A stretch of DNA of 64,000 bases from Actinomycetes bacterium (lineage in GTDB: Bacteria; Actinomycetota; Actinomycetes; Mycobacteriales; Mycobacteriaceae). Positions 17,657 through 25,886 of the stretch are shown here, piece by piece (within the stretch, counting starts at the first letter, position 1; each line of letters begins with the position of its first letter). The notes beneath the pieces were generated by a model, which did not search any database, was not told where the DNA came from, and saw nothing but the letters and a program-made list of their open reading frames with translations. Location of the stretch: positions 1-64,000 of the forward strand of contig JAEXZY010000042.1 of assembly GCA_023404955.1 (NCBI GenBank), given 5' to 3'. A program made the translations under genes and the position numbers.

Positions 17657-18893
17657 CGACGCGCGTTGCGCTGCAACACCTCTGAGTGACGCAGCAGATC
17701 ATCCCCGGCGAGCGTGAGGCTCGTCGCGGCACTGCGCAGCGGCGCTTGGAGCAGGCCGAGCAATCCCAGCCGCTGCAACCACGGCACGGCACACAGCTTC
17801 ACGTTGCGGCGCAGGAGCTGACCGGGCGTTCGCACCAGCACCGTCCCGTCAGTGCGCAGCGCCAGGTCCTGATTCCTCGTCACGAAATCGCGCATGCGCT
17901 CTTCATAGGCAGCGTAGGCATCCTGCGCGCGCTCGTGCGCACACAGTTCACTGGCCAGCACATAGGCTCCCGCGATCGCGATGCTGGTGCCCTGCCCGGA
18001 CAGAAACGCCGGCGCGTAGGCCGCGTCGCCGACCAGCGCGACACGGCCCGAACTCCAGCGTTGCATGCGCACCTGACTGACCGTGTCGACGTAGACGTCG
18101 TCGCAGCCGCTCATCGTATCGATGACTTCGGATGTGCGCCAACGGTCCTCGGCGAACGCCTCACGGAATGCATTGATGACGGCGGTCAGTCGCGCCGATC
18201 CACGGTTCCCGGTGTCGGGTGCACGAACGTCGCGAAGGCTCGCCCCGGCGCACCGTCGGACGGACGTTCCACGAGCACGGTGCGTCCCGGGTGGGAGTAG
18301 AAGTAGCCGCTGCCCGGCGCGAAGGCATCCCGCGGCAGGTCCCAGACAGCGACGTACGGGCCCAGGTGACGCAAGAACCGTTCCTCGGGACCGAAAACGA
18401 GCGCGCGGACGTTCGAGTGGATACCGTCCGCGCCGATCACCACATCGACGATCTCGGAGGGGCGGCGCTCGAACGACACCTCGATCCCGGAATCGAGTTC
18501 GCACAGTGCGGTGATCGATTCGGAGAACACGTAATCGACGCGATCAGCCGTTGCGCGATGGAGCACGGCGCTGAGCTCTCCGCGGGAGAGCTCGACGTCA
18601 CCCTCCCCGGATGAGCCGAGCAGATTGCCGTAGTCGAGCGTGCACAGTCGGCGCCCCGACGGGGCGAGTAGCTCGACCGGCACGTGTCGGTAGCGGTGTT
18701 CGACGAGTTGCGCGTGAAGGCCCATGCGGGTCACCACCTCGACGGCGGCGCCGCGCACATCGACCGGATAACCGCTGGTGCGCAATCGATCTGCTCGTTC
18801 GACGACGGTGACCTGCCAGCCCGCCTCGGCCAGCCAGAACGCCAGGACGGGTCCGGCGATGCTCGCGCCGGAGATCACAGCTTTGCGTGTCAT
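17653..18893 (-). pseudogene. FAD-dependent monooxygenase (PHBH-type), frameshifted
   Basis: The N-terminal half (start ATG 18893) has the dinucleotide motif in VISGASIAGPVLAFWLAEAG and the VDVRGAA segment seen in tetracycline-destructase-like and other aromatic-ring hydroxylases. It reads to a stop at 18186 in ...TVDRRD. The C-terminal half continues in another frame with LTAVINAFREAFAEDRW and the FAD motif RVALVGDAAYAPAFLSGQGT. The 1241-base span is one base short of a whole number of codons. Adding one C to GACTGACC near 18190 (giving GACCTGACC) would rejoin VDRRD to LTAVINAF. This is either a recent pseudogene or a sequencing error. Confidence 0.82.
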
Positions 18894-18918
18894 GAGTGCC
18901 CCGCAGGTGTTGGACGGA

Positions 18919-18979
18919 TAAGCTACGTGAGTGTTGCTTATCGGCGACACTAACGGCGTGCGTTAAGCTACGCAAGTGT
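18919..18979. promoter_or_regulatory. repeated operator candidate for TetR regulator
   Basis: Two near-identical 16-base elements, TAAGCTACGTGAGTGT (18919-18934) and TAAGCTACGCAAGTGT (18964-18979), lie 45 bases apart in the divergent gap. The first extends into an imperfect palindrome ending in GCTTA. The second overlaps the GTG start of the TetR gene. TAAGCT at 18964 also fits a -10 box seven bases before the GTG, consistent with a leaderless transcript. Confidence 0.5.
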
Positions 18980-19572
18980 CCTCTAGAGTCGCGCCCGGTC
19001 ACCGGCGCCGCGGTGCTGAACTCGACTGCGCGATCTTGGACGCGGGCTGGGAGCAACTGCTCGACGCCGGCTACGCGGGCTTCACGATCGAAGCGGTGGC
19101 CGCTCGGTCGGCGTCCGCACGATCGGTGCTCTACCGCCGCTGGCCGACGCGGCTCGATCTGCTCGAGGCCGTGATCCGCCGACGCGGCGAAGTCGACGTC
19201 ATCGGCGTGCCCGACACCGGCACGCTCCGCGGCGACGTGCTGGCGGTCCTCACCGACTTCAACGATCGGCGGGCGCGCACGATGGGCTTGTTCGCCGCAT
19301 TGTTGGGCGCCTACTACGACGAGGCAGGCGGGTCACCACAGAAGCTGCGCGCATTGTTCGTGCCCGATGGACCGAGCATCATGACCCAGATCGCTGAACG
19401 TGCCGTCGCGCGAGGTGAATTGGCGGCCATGCCGCCGCAGCGTGTACTCAACCTCCCCGCTGATCTGCTGCGCCACGAACTGTTCATGACCATGACCGCA
19501 GTACCGGACGCCACCATCACCGAGATCGTCGACGACGTGTTCCTCCCGCTGGTGACGCGGGCAGCGAGCTGA
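18976..19572 (+). CDS. TetR family transcriptional regulator
   Basis: A 198-residue regulator. The N-terminal helix-turn-helix spans about residues 17-60 (AILDAGWEQLLDAGYAGFTIEAVAARSASARSVLYRRW in pieces), with the tail FYRRW-like motif as LYRRW. The rest is a helical ligand-binding domain. The GTG start has no ribosome site and is probably leaderless. It is divergent from the FAD monooxygenase / MFS pair, which it most likely represses, and it ends one base before the derI-like stop on the other strand. Confidence 0.85.
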   Translation: MSSRVAPGHRRRGAELDCAILDAGWEQLLDAGYAGFTIEAVAARSASARSVLYRRWPTRLDLLEAVIRRRGEVDVIGVPDTGTLRGDVLAVLTDFNDRRARTMGLFAALLGAYYDEAGGSPQKLRALFVPDGPSIMTQIAERAVARGELAAMPPQRVLNLPADLLRHELFMTMTAVPDATITEIVDDVFLPLVTRAAS

Positions 19573-19573
19573 T

Positions 19574-20044
19574 TCAGCTGGTGGCTTGCGCCGGTTCGTA
19601 CGAGCAGATCGCGTCCACCTTGTCGGCCGAGGCGCTCTGCGGGTCGAATTCGTAACCCAGCCAGTCCTTGGCGAGTCGGCGGGCGAGTTCCAGACCGATC
19701 ACTCGCTGGCCGAAACACAGCACCTGGGCGTTGTTCGACAGCACCGACCGTTCCACCGAGAAGCTGTCGTGTGCGGTGACCGCGCGGATACCCGGCACTT
19801 TGTTCGCGCTGATCGCCACGCCGAGCCCGGTGCCGCAGACCAGCAGCGCGCGATCGGCCTTCCCGTCGGCGATCATGCGCGCCGCCGCGACGGCGACGTG
19901 GGGGTAGGCGGTGTTCTCGTCCGCGCTCACCCCGACATCGGTGACCTCGGCGACCCGATCATCGGCCTGAAGATCACTCTTGAGTGCTTCCTTGTAATCG
20001 AAGCCGGCGTCATCAGAGCCGACCACGATGCGGAGTCCTGCCAT
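19574..20044 (-). CDS. derI: RpiB/LacAB-type isomerase, likely D-erythrulose 4-phosphate isomerase
   Basis: A 156-residue sugar-phosphate isomerase of the RpiB family. The N-terminal GSDDAGFDYKEAL, the catalytic cysteine loop LVCGTGLGVAISANKVPGIRA (about residues 68-88) and the C-terminal active-site segment are present. Beside an erythrulose-type kinase, the likely reaction is D-erythrulose 4-phosphate to D-erythrose 4-phosphate, feeding the pentose phosphate pathway. Ribose-5-phosphate isomerase activity is the alternative. It is the last gene of the polyol operon, five bases after the kinase, with GGGGAG as ribosome site. Confidence 0.8.
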   Translation of the reverse strand: MAGLRIVVGSDDAGFDYKEALKSDLQADDRVAEVTDVGVSADENTAYPHVAVAAARMIADGKADRALLVCGTGLGVAISANKVPGIRAVTAHDSFSVERSVLSNNAQVLCFGQRVIGLELARRLAKDWLGYEFDPQSASADKVDAICSYEPAQATS

Positions 20045-20049
20045 GCGGG

Positions 20050-21801
20050 TCACTCCCCTTTCGCTGTTGTACGAGTCGAATTCAGCGTGGCGGCGACGGT
20101 GCGCAGGCACATCGCCAGCGATGTCGCACCTGCGTCGGGGGTGCCGACACTGCGCTCTGCCAGTGGACGTGCCCGACCCACCTTGGGCCTCATGTCCGCG
20201 GTGGCCTCTGCCGCATAGGTCGCGACGCGGGCTGCCTCCTGCCACGCCTCTTGCCAGGCCGTTCCGTCCGCCACTCGTCGCTCGAAGTCGTCGACGAACG
20301 GCAGAAGTGCATCGAGCATCGTCTTGTCTCCCGGTGCTGCGCCACCAAGGTTCACCAACGCGTCGTAGCCGTCCCGCATTCCGCCGGACACGGCCTCTCC
20401 GTCGGGCCGGCCGGTATCACCGAGCCGAGCACCGAGGGCCGACAACAATGCACCCCACAGCACCCCGGACGTGCCGCCGGCTTTCGCGGCCCACTCTTTG
20501 CCCGCCTCGGCGAGCACCGAACCCTGACCACCGCCGGCGTCGACCGCCCGCTGCGCTGCCGACAGCGCGGCAGACGAGCCCTTGACCATCCCCCTGCCGT
20601 GGTCGCCGTCTCCGGCGACGGCATCGATGCGGCCCAGCTCGTCCTCGGCGTCGGCGAGCATGTCGGCCATCGCGGTCAGGGCACTCAGGACCACCTGCGC
20701 GCCGCGACGGCCCGCGTCGTCGGCCAGCTTGTCCAGCGCCGGCGCTGCCGATCCCGCCTCGAGTTCCTCGGCGCTGCGACGCTCACCGGTGCTCGCCGCG
20801 TCCGCAGGCGCACCCTTGCGGTAGGCCGGGGAGTCGGCCGGTGCGGTCCAGTAGCGTTCCAGGTCCTCGTCGAGCCACATCACGGTCAGCGAGCATCCGG
20901 CCATGTCGAGGCTGGTGACCAGTTCGCCCACCTCGGGCTCGACGATCTCGAAGCCGCGCTCGCGCAGCCGTCGCGCGACCGTGCCCCACACCACGAACAG
21001 CTCTTCGTACTTGGTACGGCCCAGGCCGTTGAGGATCACCGCCAGCCGCTTCGACGTCGCGTCGGGGCGGTCGGCCAGCACACCGTCGACCAGGGTTTCG
21101 GCGAGAGACTCGGCGGTCGGCATCGGTTCGTCGGAGACGCCGGGCTCCCCGTGGATGCCGAGCCCGACACCCATCGTGCCCTCGGGCACCGTGAACAGGG
21201 GGTGGTCGGCGCCGGGCATCGTGCAGCCGTCGAACGCCACGCCCAGCGTGCGGGTCGCCGCGTTCGCCGCCTCGGCGACCCGGACCACGCCCGCGAGATC
21301 GAGGCCCTCCTCGGCCGCGGCGCTGGCACATTTGAAGACGGTGAAATCGCCTGCGATGCCACGTCGCTTCGCCTCTTCGCCCCGGGGCGCGCTGGCGACG
21401 TCGTCGGTGACGGCGAAGTACTCGGCCTCGATACCCTCGCCGCGCAGCTGCGTCACCGCGAGACCGAAGTTCATCACGTCTCCGGCGTAGTTGCCGGTGG
21501 TCAGCAGTACGCCGGCGTCGCCGTGGGCGGCCCGCGCCACCGACGCGGCTTCCTCCGCCGACGGCGAGGTGAAGATGTTGCCGACGACGGCGCCGTCGGC
21601 GAATCCGACACCGACCGTTCCGCAGAACGCCGGGTAGTGACCCGACCCTCCGCCGATGACGACAGCGACCTTGCCCGGGCGGGTCCGATGGGCGCGCACC
21701 ACACCGCCCGGCACTCCGGCCACGTACCGGGAGTTGGCGTCGAGGAACCCGACGAGCATGTCCTCGGTGAATCGGGCAGGGTCGTTGTAGAGCTTCGTCA
21801 T
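20050..21801 (-). CDS. derK: dihydroxyacetone-kinase family protein, likely erythrulose kinase
   Basis: A 583-residue fused DhaK-DhaL kinase. The DhaK half (about 1-330) has GGGSGHYPAF and the substrate-binding His217 in GLGIHGEPG, which forms a hemiaminal with a ketose in this family. The DhaL half (about 370-583) has the Mg-ATP motif GDGDHGRGM and GGTSG. ATP-dependent members phosphorylate dihydroxyacetone or tetruloses. With two tetritol dehydrogenases and an RpiB isomerase as neighbours, D-erythrulose is the likely substrate (inference). L-erythrulose or dihydroxyacetone cannot be excluded. Its start overlaps the preceding ATPase stop by four bases. Confidence 0.82.
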   Translation of the reverse strand: MTKLYNDPARFTEDMLVGFLDANSRYVAGVPGGVVRAHRTRPGKVAVVIGGGSGHYPAFCGTVGVGFADGAVVGNIFTSPSAEEAASVARAAHGDAGVLLTTGNYAGDVMNFGLAVTQLRGEGIEAEYFAVTDDVASAPRGEEAKRRGIAGDFTVFKCASAAAEEGLDLAGVVRVAEAANAATRTLGVAFDGCTMPGADHPLFTVPEGTMGVGLGIHGEPGVSDEPMPTAESLAETLVDGVLADRPDATSKRLAVILNGLGRTKYEELFVVWGTVARRLRERGFEIVEPEVGELVTSLDMAGCSLTVMWLDEDLERYWTAPADSPAYRKGAPADAASTGERRSAEELEAGSAAPALDKLADDAGRRGAQVVLSALTAMADMLADAEDELGRIDAVAGDGDHGRGMVKGSSAALSAAQRAVDAGGGQGSVLAEAGKEWAAKAGGTSGVLWGALLSALGARLGDTGRPDGEAVSGGMRDGYDALVNLGGAAPGDKTMLDALLPFVDDFERRVADGTAWQEAWQEAARVATYAAEATADMRPKVGRARPLAERSVGTPDAGATSLAMCLRTVAATLNSTRTTAKGE

Positions 21802-22925
21802 CGCAATCGCTCTCCGGTCTCGGCATCGAACAGGTAGACCCGCTCGGCCGGCGCGGTCACCGACACCTGCTGTTCGGGTTCGTGGCTCTGTTCGGCCGGG
21901 GTCTGCACCACGATACCGTCCTCGATCCCCGCCACCGTCGTGGTCGCCAGGCCGAACTCGAGCAGGTGCTCGAAGTAGGCGACGGTCGCCGCGAGTCCCT
22001 CGGTTACCCGGTCGGTCAGGGCGCAGTCCTGCGGGCGGATGCCGACGGTGACCGTGGTGCCGTCGCCGACCGTGGTCGCCGATGTCTCGAGAGAGCCTGC
22101 GCCGGAACCGATCTCGACGTGGACACGGCCATCGCGGACCCGCGCGACACCGGGCAGGACGTTGATCGCCGGCTCGCCGACGAAGCCGGCGACGAACAGG
22201 TTGGCCGGGTCGTCGAACACCTCGTCGGGGGTGCCGAACTGCTGGACGACGCCCCCGTCCATCACGGCCAACCGATCCGCCAGCGACAGCGCCTCCACCT
22301 GGTCGTGGGTGACGACGATCGTGGTGTAACCGAATTCGCGCTGCAGCACCTTCAGTTCGCGGCGCACCCGGTTGCGTGCGGAGGCATCGAGGTGGCTCAG
22401 CGGTTCGTCGAGGAGCAGCACCGGAGGGTTGCGTACGAGCGCGCGGGCCAACGCGACGCGCTGCTTCTGGCCACTGGAGAGGCTGGCCGGTCGCAGCGAC
22501 AGGAGATCGTTCATCTCGAGCCGCTCGCTGATCGAGGCGACCATCTTGTCGGCGCCCTTGACCTTGCGGGCCTTCAGCCCGTAGAGGAGGTTGTCTCGCA
22601 CCGACAGCGGCGGGTAGAGCGCGTAACTCTCGAAGCCCACGCCGATGCCGCGCTTGGCGGCAGGCAGCTGGGAGATCTCGCGCTCACCGATCTTGATCGA
22701 CCCGCTGGTCACCGTCTCGAGTCCGGCGATCATCCGCAACGTGGTGGTCTTGCCGCAGCCCGACGGGCCGAGCAAGGCCACCAACTCCCCCGGCCGGATG
22801 TCGAGGTTGATGCCCTTGACCGCGGTCACCTCGTCACGACCCCGCGACGAGTAGGTCTTGACCAGGTCGCGCAGCGTCAGGCTCTGAGCGCTCTGCTGCG
22901 CGGTCTTCTCGGTAGCGACACTCAC
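21798..22925 (-). CDS. CUT1 sugar/polyol ABC ATPase, first of a pair
   Basis: A 375-residue ABC ATPase with a C-terminal TOBE/MalK-like domain. Walker A is GPSGCGKTT (near residue 52) and Walker B VLLLDEPLSHLDA, with the H-loop VTHDQVEAL. Two motifs differ from the norm: the Q-loop reads GFESYALYP, with Glu where Gln is usual, and the signature reads LSSGQKQR. It probably pairs with the next ATPase as a heterodimer. It overlaps both neighbours by four bases within the polyol operon. Confidence 0.87.
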   Translation of the reverse strand: MSVATEKTAQQSAQSLTLRDLVKTYSSRGRDEVTAVKGINLDIRPGELVALLGPSGCGKTTTLRMIAGLETVTSGSIKIGEREISQLPAAKRGIGVGFESYALYPPLSVRDNLLYGLKARKVKGADKMVASISERLEMNDLLSLRPASLSSGQKQRVALARALVRNPPVLLLDEPLSHLDASARNRVRRELKVLQREFGYTTIVVTHDQVEALSLADRLAVMDGGVVQQFGTPDEVFDDPANLFVAGFVGEPAINVLPGVARVRDGRVHVEIGSGAGSLETSATTVGDGTTVTVGIRPQDCALTDRVTEGLAATVAYFEHLLEFGLATTTVAGIEDGIVVQTPAEQSHEPEQQVSVTAPAERVYLFDAETGERLR

Positions 22926-24028
22926 TGCACTGCCTCCAGGGTCTGATCACTGAACCGGCTGGTGTCCCCATCGCCCGGGGCGAACACGTGCACGTCGGAC
23001 TCCGCGATGCGCATCGTGACGTCGTCGCCCTCTCCGACACCATGGCGTCCCGAGGTGAGCGCGATCAGCTGCGCGCCGCCCACATCGACGGTCAACTCGA
23101 TGTTGCGGCCGAGCCGTTCGGCCAGCATGACGCGGCCGCGCAGCGACCCTTCCCGACTGGTCACGTGAATGTCGCTGGGCCGCAAACCGACTCGGACACG
23201 GGTGCCGCGTTCGCAGCGCACGTCCTGGGGCACCGGCACATCCAGGGAACCGTCACCCAACCGGATGCGTCCGTCGTCGACGACACCGTCGAGCAGGTTG
23301 ATCTCGGGCTGACCGAGAGCGCGTGCCACGAACGTGTCGGCGGGGCGGCGCCAGATCTCCTCCGGCGTCCCGATCTGCATGAGCCGGCCCTCGCGCATCA
23401 CCGCGATCCGGTCCCCCAGCGCGAGCGCCTCCTGATAGTCGTGCGTGACGTAGATCGTCGTGGTGTTCGACATCGCGCCCAGCTGCTTGAGCTCGGCGCG
23501 CATGGATGCGCGCAGCTTGGCGTCCAGATGGCTCAGCGGCTCGTCGAGCAGATAGACATCGGCCGGGCGCACCAGGACGCGGCCGAGCGCGACACGTTGG
23601 CGCTGACCATTGGACAGCTCCCGGGGCAGCCGGTTCTTCAGATGATCGATGCCCAGCGTGGTGGTGACCTGGTCGATGCGGTTGGCGCGCTCGGACTCCG
23701 AGTACTTGCCGGTGCGACCCGATTTCAGCGGGGACGCCAGATTCTCGGCGACGGTCTTCTGCGGATACAGCGCGTAGCTCTCGAATGCCATCGCGACGTT
23801 GCGGTGGTATGGCTCCACCGCGGTCATGTCGACCCCGCCGATCGACACCGACCCCGAGTCGACATCGACGAGGCCGGCGATCGACTTCAACGTGGTGGTC
23901 TTGCCGGCCCCGCTGGGACCGAGGATCACGAAGAACTCGCCGTCGGCGATGTCGAGGGAGATCCCGTCGACCGCGCGGACGTCCTTGCCGTAGGTCTTGC
24001 AGATGTCGGTGACCTTGACTGTGGCCAT
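22922..24028 (-). CDS. CUT1 sugar/polyol ABC ATPase, second of a pair
   Basis: A 368-residue MalK/UgpC-type ATPase. Walker A is GPSGAGKTT, the Q-loop AFESYALYP again has Glu for Gln, the signature is LSNGQRQR, Walker B is VYLLDEPLSHLDA and the H-loop is VTHDYQEAL. The C-terminal regulatory domain has VRVGLRPSDIHV. The ATG at 24028 overlaps the permease stop by one base (TGATG); the frame stays open far upstream inside the permeases, but that part is not coding. Two distinct ATPases in one importer are seen in a minority of CUT1 systems. Confidence 0.87.
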   Translation of the reverse strand: MATVKVTDICKTYGKDVRAVDGISLDIADGEFFVILGPSGAGKTTTLKSIAGLVDVDSGSVSIGGVDMTAVEPYHRNVAMAFESYALYPQKTVAENLASPLKSGRTGKYSESERANRIDQVTTTLGIDHLKNRLPRELSNGQRQRVALGRVLVRPADVYLLDEPLSHLDAKLRASMRAELKQLGAMSNTTTIYVTHDYQEALALGDRIAVMREGRLMQIGTPEEIWRRPADTFVARALGQPEINLLDGVVDDGRIRLGDGSLDVPVPQDVRCERGTRVRVGLRPSDIHVTSREGSLRGRVMLAERLGRNIELTVDVGGAQLIALTSGRHGVGEGDDVTMRIAESDVHVFAPGDGDTSRFSDQTLEAVQ

Positions 24029-24909
24029 CAGGCTTTCACCGCCCCGAATGACAGGCCCCGCACCAGGTATCGCTGGATCGTCAGCGCGAGGACGAGTGGT
24101 GGCAGCGCGGCGATCAACGCCGCTGCGGCCGTGAGGTTGTAGTACGCCTGCCCGCCACCACCGAGGAACTTGGTGATGGCGACGGTGACCGTGCCGGCAT
24201 TGCTGTCGGCGAGGATCAGCGGGAACACGTAGTTGTTCCAGGCGAAGATGAAGGCCAGCAGCGCCGCCGCAGCGATGCCGGGCCGCACGATCGGCAGCGC
24301 GACCATCAGGAACGCGCGCCGGCGCGTGTAGCCGTCGAGAAGCGCGGCCTGTTCCAGATCCTCGGGCAGATCCTGGAAGTACGACCGCAGAATCCAGACG
24401 ACCAGCGGCATCGTGACCAACTGCAGCACCCAGATCATCCCGACCTTGGTGTCGAAGAGGCCGATCTGGTTGTAGATCACGAACAGCGGCACGATCACCA
24501 TCAACTCCGGAGCGAACCGGAACGAGAGCATCTGGAACATCAGATCGTTGCTGCCGCGGTACTGCCAGCGGCCTGCGGCATAGGCGGCCGGGATGCCGAT
24601 CACCAGCGACACGATCACCGCGCCGCCGCAGTTCAGCAGGCTGGTCAGCAGCGACGCCTTGAAGTCGACGCTGGTCATCTGCGTGCCCTTGTCGGACACC
24701 ACGGTGGCGAAGTTCGACCACGTCGGACTGAACGAGAAGTACGTCGTGGTCTGCTGTTCGGCGTTCTTGAGCGCCAGCATCAGCATCCAGAAGATCGGGA
24801 ACAGCGAGAAGACGAACCAGATGATGAGACCGACGTCGGCGGCGACGGCACCGATGGACCAGCGACGTTGGCCGGGCTGGAGTTCGGCTCGGGACAGGTT
24901 GAGGGCCAT
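24028..24909 (-). CDS. CUT1 ABC permease (MalG/UgpE type)
   Basis: A 293-residue permease with six membrane segments. The EAA loop QAALLDGYTRRRAFLMVALPIVRPG lies around residues 180-205. It forms the channel with the adjacent permease. Its stop overlaps the second ATPase start by one base, and it begins six bases after the upstream permease, placing it firmly in the polyol operon. Confidence 0.87.
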   Translation of the reverse strand: MALNLSRAELQPGQRRWSIGAVAADVGLIIWFVFSLFPIFWMLMLALKNAEQQTTTYFSFSPTWSNFATVVSDKGTQMTSVDFKASLLTSLLNCGGAVIVSLVIGIPAAYAAGRWQYRGSNDLMFQMLSFRFAPELMVIVPLFVIYNQIGLFDTKVGMIWVLQLVTMPLVVWILRSYFQDLPEDLEQAALLDGYTRRRAFLMVALPIVRPGIAAAALLAFIFAWNNYVFPLILADSNAGTVTVAITKFLGGGGQAYYNLTAAAALIAALPPLVLALTIQRYLVRGLSFGAVKA

Positions 24910-24915
24910 GATCTT

Positions 24916-25872
24916 CTACGACTCCGCTCCGGCAGCGCGGCGCTGCGCTTTTCCGAGCACGCTCACCAGGTAGCGCGCGGTGATGAACACGATGATCCAC
25001 AGCAGCAGCATGTAGGTGCTGCCGCGGGAGTAGTCCAGGTTGATGATCGAATCCTCGAAGGCGCCGATCTGCAGGCTGCGGGTGGCCACGCCGGGGCCGC
25101 CCGCGGTCAGCACGAAGATGTGGTCGAACACCTTGAGGTTGTCCATGAACCGGAAGATGACCGCGACCAGGATGTAGGGCCACAGCATCGGCAGCATCAG
25201 CTTACGGAACATGTAGAACCAGCCGGCGCCGTCGACGTCGGAGGCCTCGAACGGTTCCTTGGGCAGCGAGCGGATCCCGGCGAGGACCAGGATCGCCACG
25301 AACGGGGTGAAAATCCACACGTCGACCAAGATCACCGAGAACAGCGCGTTGTTGGCCGACAGCCAGTCGAACGTGTTTCCCAGGCCCAGAACGTGATTGA
25401 GGATGCCGAACTGCGGGTTGAACATCAGCTTCCAGATCACGCCCGCGATCACCGGGGCGATCATCAGCGGCAGGATCAGCACCTTCTCGAAGATCTTGCC
25501 GATGATGCTGGACCGGTTGAGCAGCAGGGCGAGCCCGACACCGAGCACCGTCTCGATCGCGGTCGCGGCGATCGCGAAGATCGCGGTGACCTTGACGCTC
25601 TGCCAGAACACCCGGTCGCCGAGGACGGAGGCGAAGTTGTCGAACCAGATGAAGTGAGGGTTCGGGTTGACCGCGGCGTAGTTGAGGAACGCGTAATAGG
25701 CGCCCACCGCGAACGGATAGAGAATCCCGATGACGATCACCAGGGCGGGGATCGACAGGAGATACGGGCGGAATTTGCGCCGCCAGGTCGGCACCTCGGG
25801 CAGCTTGCGGCCACCGCCGGCGGCATCCGGGCGCGGCGACGCCGCAGGCGCTTTGGATGTCTGAGTCGTCAT
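24916..25872 (-). CDS. CUT1 ABC permease (MalF/UgpA type)
   Basis: A 318-residue permease. A hydrophilic proline/glycine-rich N-terminus of about 35 residues precedes six membrane segments. The EAA loop EASDVDGAGWFYMFRKLMLPML lies around residues 215-237. It follows the binding-protein gene by 14 bases. Together with the next permease and the two ATPases it would import a polyol. Confidence 0.87.
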   Translation of the reverse strand: MTTQTSKAPAASPRPDAAGGGRKLPEVPTWRRKFRPYLLSIPALVIVIGILYPFAVGAYYAFLNYAAVNPNPHFIWFDNFASVLGDRVFWQSVKVTAIFAIAATAIETVLGVGLALLLNRSSIIGKIFEKVLILPLMIAPVIAGVIWKLMFNPQFGILNHVLGLGNTFDWLSANNALFSVILVDVWIFTPFVAILVLAGIRSLPKEPFEASDVDGAGWFYMFRKLMLPMLWPYILVAVIFRFMDNLKVFDHIFVLTAGGPGVATRSLQIGAFEDSIINLDYSRGSTYMLLLWIIVFITARYLVSVLGKAQRRAAGAES

Positions 25873-25886
25873 CGATGCCAGAGCTC

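Noticed and set aside
19984..21837. Large plus-strand open frame across the kinase
   Set aside because: Antisense to the DhaK-DhaL gene; composition is typical of a mirror frame.
24029..25183. Upstream extension of the second polyol ATPase frame
   Set aside because: It overlaps both permease genes on the same strand in another frame and encodes arginine/alanine-rich nonsense; the ATG at 24028 starts the conserved domain.
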